Below are positions 17,878-26,411 of a DNA stretch of 64,000 bases, in pieces. The notes beneath the pieces were generated by a model. That model ran no database searches. It saw only the letters and a list, made by a program, of their open reading frames with translations, and was not told the origin of the DNA. Origin of the DNA: Pseudomonas sp. IPO3778 (GTDB taxonomy: Bacteria > Pseudomonadota > Gammaproteobacteria > Pseudomonadales > Pseudomonadaceae). The position numbers and the translations under genes are program-made. How positions within the stretch are numbered: position 1 is the first letter of the stretch; each line of letters starts with the position of its first letter. The stretch spans positions 361,514 through 425,513 of the forward strand of contig NZ_JACARC010000034.1 of assembly GCF_013386825.1 (NCBI RefSeq). The letters are read 5' to 3'.

Positions 17878-19449
17878 ATGTCATTGATGACCCAACGGCT
17901 ATTACCGTTTTTCCTGCTGGGCATCCTGGCCTTGGGCGGCTGCGCCAGCATCGATCCGCCGCGCACGCCCAGCGAGGCGCTGCCAGCCAGTGAGTCGTCC
18001 TTCGGCCGCTCGATCCAGGCCCAGGCCGCGCCCTACAAAGGCCGCTCCGGGTTCCGCCTGCTGCCCAACAGCAGCGAAGCCTTCATGGCCCGCGCCGAAC
18101 TGATCCGCAACGCCCAGACCAGCCTCGATTTGCAGTACTACATCGTCCACGACGGCATCAGCACCCGGATGCTCGTGGATGAGCTGCTCAAGGCCGCCGA
18201 CCGTGGCGTGCGCGTGCGCATCCTGCTGGACGACACCACCAGCGACGGCCTGGACCAGATCATCGCCACCCTCGCCGCTCACCCACAGATCCAGATTCGC
18301 CTGTTCAACCCGCTGCACCTGGGCCGCAGCACCGGCGTAACGCGGGCCATGGCGCGATTGTTCGACCTGTCCCTGCAACACCGGCGCATGCACAACAAGC
18401 TGTGGCTGGCGGACAACAGCGTGGCCATCGTCGGCGGGCGCAACCTGGGGGATGAGTATTTCGACGCCGAACCCAACCTCAACTTCACCGATATCGACAT
18501 GCTCAGCGTGGGCCCGGTGGCCGAGCAACTGGGCCACAGCTTCGATCAGTACTGGAACAGCGCCCTGAGCAAGCCCATCGGTGACTTCGTCAGCGACGCC
18601 TCCAAAAGTGACCTGGCCAGCGCCCGCGTACGCCTGGAAGACTCCCTGGCCGAATCACGCCAGCAAAACCATGCGCTGTACAACCGCCTGCGCACCTACA
18701 AGACCCAACCACGCATGGACATCTGGCGCCGCGAGCTGATCTGGGCCTGGAACCAGGCGCTGTGGGATGCGCCGAGCAAAGTCCTGGCCAAGGCCGATCC
18801 CGATCCACGGCTGCTGCTGACCACCCAACTGGCACCGGAGCTGGAAGGGGTCAGCCATGAGCTGATGATGATTTCGGCGTACTTCGTACCGGGCCAACCG
18901 GGCCTGGTGTACCTGACCGGTCGTGCGGACGCCGGCGTCTCGGTGAGCCTGCTGACCAACGCCCTGGAGGCCACCGACGTGCCGGCCGTGCACGGTGGCT
19001 ACGCGCCCTATCGCAAGGCGCTGCTGGAACATGGGGTGAAACTCTACGAGTTGCGCCGCCAGCCGGGAGACGGTGGTGGCAGCGGCCCTCATTTGTTCCG
19101 CAAAGGGTCGTTGCACGGCTCGGACTCCAGCCTGCACAGCAAGGCGATCATCTTTGACCGGGAAAAATCCTTCATCGGCTCGTTCAACTTCGACCCGCGC
19201 TCGGTGCTGTGGAACACCGAAGTCGGGGTGCTGGTGGACAGCCCCGAGCTGGCGGAACACGTGCGCAACCTGGCCCTGGAGGGCATGGCGCCAGCTTTGA
19301 GCTACGAGGCGAAACTACAGGATGGCCAAGTGGTGTGGGTAACCGAAGACAACGGCCAACTGCACACCCTGACTCGCGAACCGGGCAGTTGGTGGCGCCG
19401 CTTCAATGCCTGGTTCGCTACATCCGTTGGACTGGAACGCATGCTTTAA
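17878..19449 (+). CDS. Phospholipase D/cardiolipin synthase-like lipoprotein
   Basis: A 523-residue PLD superfamily protein with two complete HxKxxxxD motifs, HNKLWLAD near residue 172 and HSKAIIFD near residue 420, each followed by the conserved glycine and serine region. The N-terminus LLGILALGGCAS is a lipobox, so it is probably anchored in a membrane facing the periplasm. Such proteins hydrolyse or transfer phosphatidyl groups; ClsC-like cardiolipin synthesis is one option. It starts 53 bases after the MocR gene. Confidence 0.87.
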   Translation: MSLMTQRLLPFFLLGILALGGCASIDPPRTPSEALPASESSFGRSIQAQAAPYKGRSGFRLLPNSSEAFMARAELIRNAQTSLDLQYYIVHDGISTRMLVDELLKAADRGVRVRILLDDTTSDGLDQIIATLAAHPQIQIRLFNPLHLGRSTGVTRAMARLFDLSLQHRRMHNKLWLADNSVAIVGGRNLGDEYFDAEPNLNFTDIDMLSVGPVAEQLGHSFDQYWNSALSKPIGDFVSDASKSDLASARVRLEDSLAESRQQNHALYNRLRTYKTQPRMDIWRRELIWAWNQALWDAPSKVLAKADPDPRLLLTTQLAPELEGVSHELMMISAYFVPGQPGLVYLTGRADAGVSVSLLTNALEATDVPAVHGGYAPYRKALLEHGVKLYELRRQPGDGGGSGPHLFRKGSLHGSDSSLHSKAIIFDREKSFIGSFNFDPRSVLWNTEVGVLVDSPELAEHVRNLALEGMAPALSYEAKLQDGQVVWVTEDNGQLHTLTREPGSWWRRFNAWFATSVGLERML

Positions 19450-19464
19450 GAACAGCGCAGAGCC

Positions 19465-19557
19465 CTGTGGGAGCCGGGCTTGCCCGCGATTGCGGAGTGT
19501 CAGGCACAGGATGCGCAAGCTGACACTTCGCTATCGCAGGCAAGCCAGCTCCCACAG
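19465..19557. repeat. REPIN, GTGGGAGC-GGGCTTGCCCGCGAT class
   Basis: Inverted arms ctgtgggagccgggcttgcc (from 19465) and a partner ending ccagctcccacag at 19557 lie between the convergent phospholipase and MFS genes. Arms match those of the copy at 2544. Confidence 0.9.
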
Positions 19558-19574
19558 TTGTTCGCATTTCAAGT

Positions 19575-20717
19575 TCAGGCCGGCTGTGTAGCGCCGAACG
19601 CGCCTTGGCGCAGCAGCAGAATCACCAGCCCCAACGCCCCCGCCGCCATCAACAGCGGCAAGGCATGCCCGCTGATCCACTGGCTGCCCGCGCCGGCCAC
19701 CAGTGGCCCGATCAGGCAGCCAATGCCCCACAGCTGCGCGATATGCGCATTAGCACGCACCAAAGCGTCGTCACGGTAGCGTTCGCCAATCAGGATCAGC
19801 GACAAGGTGAATAACCCGCCGGCACTGGCCCCGAACAGCACCCAAACCGGCCAGATCATTAGCGTATCCAGCAACGGTGGAATCGCCAGGCTCGTCGCCA
19901 GCAGCATCAGCGCGCAGCCGAGAAACAGCGTGCGCCGAGGCAGGTAGTCCGCCAGTGCGCCGATGGGCAATTGCAACAACGCATCACCGACCACCACCGT
20001 GCTGACCATCGCCAAGGCAATCTCGGCGGTAAAGCCTTGTTGCAGGCAATACACCGGCAACAGCGTAAGAATCATCGCTTCGAACGCGGCGAATAACGCT
20101 ACCGCCCAGGCAATCGCCGGCAAGCCCTGGCAGAAGCGCAGCAAGTCGCCGAAGGTCACGCTGAAGGACTCGGCGGTGGGTGCACCGGAGCGGCCCAGCA
20201 GCAGGATCGGCGAGAACGTCAGCAGGCCAACGCCTACCCAGAAGCCAATGTCGTTATCCGTACCCAGCGCGCCCAGCAGCAACGGGCCCGACAGTTGGCT
20301 CAAGGCATAACTGCAGCCATACAGCGCCACCAGACGACCGCGCCAGCGCTCGATCACCAACTGGTTGATCCAGCTTTCACCGAGGATAAACACGATGGTC
20401 AGGATCACCCCGATCATCAGCCGCAGCACCAGCCACACCGGGTAGCTGGGCAATACCGCCAGCAACCCGATGGAAATCGCCCCGGCCCACAGGCACAGGC
20501 GCATCAGGTTCGCCGTGCCCAGGCGCGAGGCCAGGCCGCTGGAGACCTTGGCACCGAGCAGTACACCAAAAGCCGGCATCGCAGCCATTACCCCGATGGC
20601 GAAGCTGCCGTAGCCCCAGCTTTCCAGGCGCAGGGACACCAGCGGCATGCTCACGCCCAGGGCCAGGCCCACGCTCAAGACCGACGCCAACACGGCGAAA
20701 TAGGTCGCCCAACGCAT
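19575..20717 (-). CDS. MFS transporter
   Basis: A 380-residue integral membrane protein with about twelve hydrophobic segments and the MFS spacing of two six-helix halves. AMPAFGVLLGAKVSSGLASRL after helix 2 is the loop 2-3 region. The ATG at 20717 has aggag upstream. It lies beside kauB on the same strand and corresponds by order to PA5311, so an amine or amino-acid derivative could be the substrate, but none can be assigned. Confidence 0.87.
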   Translation of the reverse strand: MRWATYFAVLASVLSVGLALGVSMPLVSLRLESWGYGSFAIGVMAAMPAFGVLLGAKVSSGLASRLGTANLMRLCLWAGAISIGLLAVLPSYPVWLVLRLMIGVILTIVFILGESWINQLVIERWRGRLVALYGCSYALSQLSGPLLLGALGTDNDIGFWVGVGLLTFSPILLLGRSGAPTAESFSVTFGDLLRFCQGLPAIAWAVALFAAFEAMILTLLPVYCLQQGFTAEIALAMVSTVVVGDALLQLPIGALADYLPRRTLFLGCALMLLATSLAIPPLLDTLMIWPVWVLFGASAGGLFTLSLILIGERYRDDALVRANAHIAQLWGIGCLIGPLVAGAGSQWISGHALPLLMAAGALGLVILLLRQGAFGATQPA

Positions 20718-20761
20718 TTCCACGCTCCTGTGGATCATTATTTTTCAGGGCTGCAAACGAA

Positions 20762-20863
20762 CTGTAGGAGCGAGCTTGCTCGCGAAAAACTTGAGAGCAC
20801 CGCGTGCATCCAGAATGCCCGCGTCATCGTTCAAGTCCTTCGCGAGCAAGCTCGCTCCTACAG
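20762..20863. repeat. REPIN, GTAGGAGCGAGCTTGCTCGCGAA class
   Basis: Inverted arms from ctgtaggagcgagcttgctc (20762) to gagcaagctcgctcctacag (20863) sit between kauB and the MFS gene, both on the minus strand. Its spacer resembles the reverse orientation of the 48137 copy. Confidence 0.92.
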
Positions 20864-20880
20864 GGAGTCGCCGGGATTAC

Positions 20881-22374
20881 TTACAACTTGATCCAGGTCG
20901 CCTTCAGCTCGGTGTACTTGTCGAACGCGTGCAGCGATTTGTCGCGGCCGTTACCCGACTGCTTGAAGCCACCAAACGGTGCGGTCATGTCGCCGCCATC
21001 GTACTGGTTGACCCACACGCTGCCGGCACGCAGTGCCTTGGCGGTGAGGTGCGCCTTGGAGATGTTCGACGTCCACACTGCAGCGGCCAGGCCGTATTGG
21101 GTGTCGTTGGCGATCGCAATGGCCTCTTCCACGCTGTCGAAGGCAATCACCGAGAGCACCGGCCCGAAGATTTCTTCCTGGGCGATCTTCATGGCGTTGG
21201 TCACGCCGTCGAAAATCGTTGGCTCAACGTAGGTCCCGCCGCTTTCCTGCAGGGTGCGCTTGCCGCCAGCCACCAGCTTGGCGCCATCGGCGTGCCCGGC
21301 TTCGATGTACGACAGCACGGTGTTCATCTGCTGGGTGTCCACCAACGCACCGACGGTGGTGGCCGGGTCCAGCGGGTTGCCCGGCTTCCAGGCCTTAAGG
21401 GCCTCGATCACCAGTGGCAGGAATTTATCCTTGATGGAACGCTCTACCAGCAGGCGCGAACCGGCGGTGCACACTTCGCCCTGGTTGAAGGCGATAGCGC
21501 CAGCGGCAGATTCGGCAGCGGCTTGCAGGTCCGGGGCATCGGCAAACACGATGTTCGGGCTCTTGCCGCCGGCTTCCAGCCAGACGCGCTTCATGTTCGA
21601 CTCACCGGAGCGAATCAGCAGTTGCTTGGCGATCTTGGTGGACCCGGTGAACACCAGGGTGTCGACGTCCATGTGCAGCGCCAGGGCGTTGCCCACGGTG
21701 TGGCCATAGCCCGGCAGCACGTTGAACACGCCTTTGGGGATCCCGGCTTCAACGGCCAGGGCCGCGATGCGGATGGCGGTCAGCGGCGACTTTTCAGACG
21801 GCTTGAGGATCACCGAGTTACCGGTGGACAGCGCCGGCCCGAGTTTCCAGCAGGCCATCATCAGCGGGAAGTTCCACGGCACGATGGCCGCGACAACGCC
21901 GACGGGCTCGCGGGTCACCAGGCCCAGTTGGTCGTGGGGGGTGGCGGCGACTTCGTCGTAGATCTTGTCGATGGCCTCGCCGCTCCAGCTCAGGGCTTGC
22001 GCCGCGCCGGGAACGTCGATGTACAGCGAGTCACTGATTGGCTTGCCCATGTCCAGGGTTTCAAGCAGGGCCAGCTCTTCGGCGTTGGCCTTGAGCAAGC
22101 CAGCGAAACGGATCATGGTGGCTTTGCGCTTGGCCGGTGCCAGGCGTGACCAGGCACCGGAATTGAAGGTGGCGCGGGCGTTTTCAACAGCGCGCTGGGC
22201 GTCGGCGACGTCACAGCTGGCGACGGTTGCCAGCAGGCGGCCATCGACCGGGCTGAGGCATTCGAACGTGTCGCCGGACACGGCGGCGGTGTATTCGCCA
22301 TTGATGTAGGCGCGGCCTTCGATCTTCAGATCCTTGGCGCGTTGTTCCCAGTCGGCACGGGTCAGGGTGGTCAT
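20881..22374 (-). CDS. kauB: 4-guanidinobutyraldehyde/gamma-aminobutyraldehyde dehydrogenase KauB
   Basis: A 497-residue NAD(P)+-dependent aldehyde dehydrogenase. The catalytic glutamate is in LEAGGKSP and the nucleophile cysteine in FNQGEVCTAGSR. PWNFPLMM and FTGSTKIA are the cofactor motifs. Overall sequence and position match KauB (PA5312), which oxidises the aldehydes from arginine transamination and polyamine breakdown, completing the PauB-type route. The gabT2 aminotransferase found beside it in P. aeruginosa (PA5313) is absent here. Confidence 0.93.
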   Translation of the reverse strand: MTTLTRADWEQRAKDLKIEGRAYINGEYTAAVSGDTFECLSPVDGRLLATVASCDVADAQRAVENARATFNSGAWSRLAPAKRKATMIRFAGLLKANAEELALLETLDMGKPISDSLYIDVPGAAQALSWSGEAIDKIYDEVAATPHDQLGLVTREPVGVVAAIVPWNFPLMMACWKLGPALSTGNSVILKPSEKSPLTAIRIAALAVEAGIPKGVFNVLPGYGHTVGNALALHMDVDTLVFTGSTKIAKQLLIRSGESNMKRVWLEAGGKSPNIVFADAPDLQAAAESAAGAIAFNQGEVCTAGSRLLVERSIKDKFLPLVIEALKAWKPGNPLDPATTVGALVDTQQMNTVLSYIEAGHADGAKLVAGGKRTLQESGGTYVEPTIFDGVTNAMKIAQEEIFGPVLSVIAFDSVEEAIAIANDTQYGLAAAVWTSNISKAHLTAKALRAGSVWVNQYDGGDMTAPFGGFKQSGNGRDKSLHAFDKYTELKATWIKL

Positions 22375-22604
22375 GCGAGTGTCCTCCTCTTATTGAATAC
22401 AAGGGCCGGGCGATGTACCCAGGCACCTTCGAAGAATTCTTGCCCGGCCAGCCAGCTGTTCGGCTCAAGGCAGCTGCCACCCTAAACCAGCGACGATGGA
22501 TGTTTCAATATATTTGACATAACGGCAGCAAACGCCCTTGCGATGTTCATTTTAATAAACATAGACTTTGAGCTCTCCAACCGCAGGCCAGACGGGACAC
22601 GCCC

Positions 22605-22967
22605 ATGAACATCCAGAATATCGTCGACTTCAGCCAGGCCAGGACCGAACCTTACCGCTACCGGCCGGCTGCGGAGAAAATCCTCAAGGGCGACCCCGAG
22701 CAAACCGTCTACAACCACTACAACAGTCCGTGCGGCCAAATGAGCGCCGGGGTCTGGGAAGGTGAGGTCGGGCAGTGGAAGGTCAATTACACCGAACATG
22801 AGTACTGCGAGATCGTGCAGGGCGTTTCTGTGTTGCGCGACGCTGACGGCAACGCCAAGACCCTGCGGGCCGGTGATCGCTTCGTCATCCCGGCCGGCTT
22901 CAGCGGCACCTGGGAAGTGCTGGAGCCCTGCCGCAAGATCTACGTGGTGTTCGAAGAAAAGGCCTGA
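22605..22967 (+). CDS. Cupin domain protein (DUF861/EutQ-type)
   Basis: A 120-residue single cupin protein. GEVGQWKVNYTEHEYCEIV and the later GDRFVIPAGFSGTW correspond to the two cupin motifs. It is divergent from kauB across 230 bases, and the equivalent P. aeruginosa gene is PA5314. Related small cupins bind metals or small molecules; no reaction can be assigned. Placement suggests a link to amine catabolism. Confidence 0.85.
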   Translation: MNIQNIVDFSQARTEPYRYRPAAEKILKGDPEQTVYNHYNSPCGQMSAGVWEGEVGQWKVNYTEHEYCEIVQGVSVLRDADGNAKTLRAGDRFVIPAGFSGTWEVLEPCRKIYVVFEEKA

Positions 22968-22984
22968 TCACTTTTCCAGCGCAC

Positions 22985-23021
22985 AAAAAAAAGCCCGCAT
23001 CGTGAGATACGGGCTTTTTTT
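22985..23021. terminator. Bidirectional rho-independent terminator
   Basis: A-run, stem aaaaagcccg, loop, then cgggctttttt with T-run. It is placed between the convergent cupin gene and rpmG and can serve both. Confidence 0.9.
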
Positions 23022-23039
23022 CACAAGGAAGAAAACCAA

Positions 23040-23195
23040 TTACTTGATTTTGCCTTCTTTGTAGATCACGTGCTTGCGAACGCGCGGGTCGAACATTTTC
23101 TTTTCGAGCTTGTCCGGGGTAGTACGCTTGTTCTTGTCGGTAGTGTAGAAGTGACCAGTACCGGCGCTAGAGATCATTCGAATCAATTCACGCAT
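23040..23195 (-). CDS. rpmG: 50S ribosomal protein L33
   Basis: A 51-residue basic protein, MRELIRMISSAGTGHFYTTD at its start and ending KHVIYKEGKIK, which is bacterial L33 of the cysteine-free type. It follows rpmB by 11 bases on the same strand and shares its promoter. Too short to be found by length alone, but identity is clear from sequence. Confidence 0.96.
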   Translation of the reverse strand: MRELIRMISSAGTGHFYTTDKNKRTTPDKLEKKMFDPRVRKHVIYKEGKIK

Positions 23196-23206
23196 GATTT
23201 AGCTCC

Positions 23207-23440
23207 TTAAATTTTGCCGTCGCGGCGCAGTTCGGCCAGCACGACAGTGATGCCACGCTTGTCGATGATACGCATGCCTTTGGCAGATACGCGCAGACGA
23301 ACAAAACGTTTCTCTTCTTCAACCCAGAAGCGGTGATGCTGCAGGTTTGGCAGGAAACGACGACGGGTTTTGTTGTTTGCGTGGGAAATGTTATTCCCAG
23401 TCACCGGACCCTTACCGGTAACTTGACAGACTCTCGACAT
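23207..23440 (-). CDS. rpmB: 50S ribosomal protein L28
   Basis: A 77-residue basic protein beginning MSRVCQVTGKGPVTGNNISH and containing NNKTRRRFLPNLQ, both diagnostic of L28. The first gene of the rpmB-rpmG pair, preceded by a sigma-70-like promoter about 150 bases upstream. Confidence 0.97.
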   Translation of the reverse strand: MSRVCQVTGKGPVTGNNISHANNKTRRRFLPNLQHHRFWVEEEKRFVRLRVSAKGMRIIDKRGITVVLAELRRDGKI

Positions 23441-23898
23441 GCCTCAGCCCTCTAAAACCACATGCCCAACCCGGCATGGGTTGGCCGCTTAATCTCTCAG
23501 TCATTTGGCGCCAGGCGCCGCGTTTCTTTAGGGTCTTACCGGCTACACCTACTAGCGAAGGAACCGGGCCCCTAGAAAAGAGCGCTGCTTTATACCAGAA
23601 AGACCCCAGTGCAACAACAGGCCGTGTGTTTTTACACGCGTAAATCCAGGCTATGGACGCCTGAACCGTTGCCAGGGTGGGCCGCTATAGAAGCTAACCG
23701 CTCGTCGCACAGAATGATTTACAGCGCCCACGCGCACTGCAAAGTGCTCGGCAAAACGACCTGAGGCGCCATCAAAACAGTATTTGAGGCAAAAGCACAG
23801 GCAAAAATGGGCTAGTCATTTGTCAATCAGCCCACTACGGTAGGACTTTTCCAGACTGCACTCGCAGATGGGCCTTCGATCTGCAAAGGAAACCGAAT
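23441..23898. other. 458-base gap between rpmB and the peptide-binding protein gene
   Basis: No coding region or recognised RNA gene was seen. It contains the rpmBG promoter on the minus strand near 23589-23617 and must contain the plus-strand promoter of the binding-protein gene. A small imperfect palindrome gtgtgtttttacacgc lies near 23630. The size leaves room for an sRNA or a long rpmB leader, but nothing here identifies one. Confidence 0.5.
23589..23617 (-). promoter_or_regulatory. Putative sigma-70 promoter of rpmBG
   Basis: On the minus strand a TTGTTG -35 box and a TATAAA -10 box are separated by 17 bases. This lies about 150 bases upstream of the L28 start, leaving a sizeable leader. 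Confidence 0.6.
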
Positions 23899-25491
23899 AT
23901 GCGCCTCGCTGCCCTACCGCTATTGCTAGCCCCTCTTTTTATTGCTGCACATGCCCAGGCGGCCACCACCCTGAGCGTCTGCACCGAAGCCAGCCCCGAA
24001 GGCTTCGACGTGGTGCAATACAACTCGCTGACCACCACTAACGCCTCGGCAGACGTATTGATGAACCGCCTGGTGGACTTCGACGCCACCAGCGGCAAGC
24101 TGGTCCCGAGCCTGGCAGACAGCTGGGACGTGTCGCCGGACGGCCTGACGTACACCTTCAAGCTGCACCCGGACGTTAAATTCCACCGCACCGACTACTT
24201 CACCCCAAGCCGCACCCTGACCGCCGAAGACGTGCGCTTCAGCTTCGAGCGCATGCTGGACCCGGCCAACCCGTGGCACAAGATCGCCCAGAGCGGCTTC
24301 CCCCACGCGCAGTCCCTGCAACTGCCCACGCTGATCAAGAAGATCGACGCCCTCGACCCGCTGACCGTGCGCTTTACCCTGGACCACGCCGACTCGACCT
24401 TCCTGGCCGCACTGAGCATGGGCTTTGCCTCGATCTACCCGGCGGAATACGCCGATAAACTGCTCAAGGCCGGCACCCCGGAGAAGCTCAACAGCCAGCC
24501 TGTCGGCACCGGGCCGTTCATTTTCGGGCGCTTCCAGAAGGACGCAACCATTCGCTACAAGGCCAACCCGGACTACTTCGCCGGCAAGCCTGCGGTGGAC
24601 AACCTGATCTTTGCGATCACCCCGGACGCCAACGTGCGCCTGCAGAGATTGCGTCGCGATGAGTGCCAGATCGCCTTGTCGCCCAAGCCGCTGGATATCG
24701 ATGCCGCCAAGAAAGACCCGGACCTGAAGATCGAGAAAACCGCGGCCTTCATGACCGCGTTTGTCGCCATCAACAGCCAGCACCCGCCTTTGGACAAGCC
24801 GGAAGTGCGCCAGGCAATCAACCTGGCCTTCGACAAGGCCAGCTACCTCAAGGCCGTGTTCGAAGGCACTGCCGAAGCCGCCAACGGCCCTTACCCGCCC
24901 AATACCTGGAGCTACGCCAAGGACTTGCCGGGCTATCCGCAAGACATCGCCAAGGCCAAGCAGCTGCTGGATCGTGCCGGGCTCAAGGATGGCTTCAAGA
25001 CCACCATCTGGACCCGGCCGTCAGGCAGCCTGCTTAACCCCAACCCAAGCCTGGGGGCGCAATTGCTGCAAGCGGATCTGGCCAAGGTCGGCATCGAGGC
25101 TGAGATCCGTGTGATTGAGTGGGGCGAGCTGATCCGCCGCGCCAAGGCGGGTGAGCACGACCTGCTGTTCATGGGCTGGGCCGGCGACAACGGCGACCCG
25201 GATAACTTCCTCACGCCGCAGTTCTCCTGCGCGGCAGTGAAGTCCGGCACCAACTTCGCCCGTTACTGCGACCCGGCGCTGGACAAGTTGATCAGCGCCG
25301 GCAAGACCACCAGCGAACAGGGGGTGCGCAGCAAGCTGTATCAGCAGGCCCAGGCGCAGATCCAGCAACAGGCACTGTGGGTGCCGCTGGCCCATCCGAC
25401 CGTTTTTGCGCTGACTCGCAAGAATGTCGAGGGGTACCAGGTGAGCCCGTTCGGGCGCCAGGATTACTCGAAAGTCAGCGTCAAGCCATAA
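23899..25491 (+). CDS. Peptide ABC transporter substrate-binding protein (DppA-like)
   Basis: A 530-residue periplasmic solute-binding protein of family 5 (DppA/OppA). A signal peptide spans about 1-22 (ending AHAQA). FKLHPDVKFH and LTAEDVRFSFERML are family motifs near residues 93-120, and MGWAGDNGDPDNF near residue 420 is the typical C-terminal region. No permease or ATPase genes adjoin it, so it must borrow a transporter from elsewhere, as with orphan DppA paralogues. Matches PA5317 by position. Confidence 0.93.
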   Translation: MRLAALPLLLAPLFIAAHAQAATTLSVCTEASPEGFDVVQYNSLTTTNASADVLMNRLVDFDATSGKLVPSLADSWDVSPDGLTYTFKLHPDVKFHRTDYFTPSRTLTAEDVRFSFERMLDPANPWHKIAQSGFPHAQSLQLPTLIKKIDALDPLTVRFTLDHADSTFLAALSMGFASIYPAEYADKLLKAGTPEKLNSQPVGTGPFIFGRFQKDATIRYKANPDYFAGKPAVDNLIFAITPDANVRLQRLRRDECQIALSPKPLDIDAAKKDPDLKIEKTAAFMTAFVAINSQHPPLDKPEVRQAINLAFDKASYLKAVFEGTAEAANGPYPPNTWSYAKDLPGYPQDIAKAKQLLDRAGLKDGFKTTIWTRPSGSLLNPNPSLGAQLLQADLAKVGIEAEIRVIEWGELIRRAKAGEHDLLFMGWAGDNGDPDNFLTPQFSCAAVKSGTNFARYCDPALDKLISAGKTTSEQGVRSKLYQQAQAQIQQQALWVPLAHPTVFALTRKNVEGYQVSPFGRQDYSKVSVKP

Positions 25492-25501
25492 TCCTGGCCC
25501 C

Positions 25502-25602
25502 CTGTAGGCGCGAGCTTGCTCGCGCAGGTCGTCAACGATAAAGCGGGAAACCCGAGACCCAACGGTGCCCTCAGGTTTTTCGCGAGCAAGCTCGCTCCTA
25601 CT
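25502..25602. repeat. REPIN, GTAGGAGCGAGCTTGCTCGCGAA class
   Basis: Inverted arms from ctgtaggcgcgagcttgctc (25502, one changed base) to gcaagctcgctcctac (25602) lie between the convergent binding-protein gene and radC. Confidence 0.9.
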
Positions 25603-25607
25603 GACCC

Positions 25608-26281
25608 CTAAATCCATCCATATTCCGCCATCGACAGCGGGTCACCCTCCCCCACAATGATGTGGTCCAGCACGCGCACGTCCACCATCTCCAGGGCCTT
25701 TTGCAGCACTTTGGTCATTTTTCGATCAGCGATGCTGGGCTCGGCGCTGCCGGAAGGATGGTTGTGACACAGGATCAGCGCCGCGGCGTTGTAGTCCAGG
25801 GCACGCTTGACCACTTGCCGGGGTAAACGGTGGCACTGTCGATGGTGCCTTGAAACAGCTTCTCGAACCCCAGCACCCGATGTTTGGAGTCGAGAAACAG
25901 GCAGCCAAATATCTCGTGAGGCTCATGGCGTAACAGCGCCTTCAGGTAGTCGCGCACCGCCTCCGGGCTTTCCAGCACCGAATCGCAGCGCAGGCGCTCA
26001 GCCAGATGGCGACGGGCCATTTCCAGCACGGCCTGGAGCTGGGCAAACTTCGCCGGCCCCAACCCCAGGTGCTGACTGAACACCAACTGCCGGGCCTCCA
26101 TCAGTGCCCGCAGGCTGCCAAATTGCGCCAGCAGGTGCCGCGCCAGGTCGACGGCACTTTTACCGGCCACCCCGGTGCGCAGAAAAATCGCCAGCAATTC
26201 GGCGTCGGAAAGACTCGCCGCACCCAACTCCAACAGCTTCTCCCGCGGACGCTCTGCCGCAGGCCAATCGCGAATACTCAT
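25608..26281 (-). pseudogene. radC: radC, RadC/JAMM family DNA repair-associated protein, frameshifted
   Basis: Two reading frames together give a normal RadC of about 224 residues. Frame one runs from the ATG at 26281 (MSIRDWPAAERPREKLLELG) through the helix-hairpin-helix region to GTIDSATVYP. Frame two resumes at VVKRALDYNAAALILCHNHP (the JAMM motif HNHPSG) and ends MAEYGWI at 25608. The break is at 25818-25823, where the coding strand reads TACCCCGGCAAG; one more C would give VYPRQVVKR, the expected junction. Total length 674 bases is one short of a whole codon number. Either a recent null allele or a homopolymer sequencing error. Confidence 0.9.
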
Positions 26282-26411
26282 GGCACCTCCATGTGCATGT
26301 GCGCCGCTGTTGCATGGCGGGCGCTGTGGTATCTTAGGCCATCTTTTTGCGTGCGATTTCACCTGGGGAGGGGGCATCGCAACGCCATCACTGAACTGGA
26401 AAGGCAAGCCA

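Noticed and set aside
23441..23898. Possible sRNA gene upstream of rpmB
   Set aside because: Only a promoter for rpmBG and a small palindrome are seen; no terminator or conserved structure marks an RNA gene.
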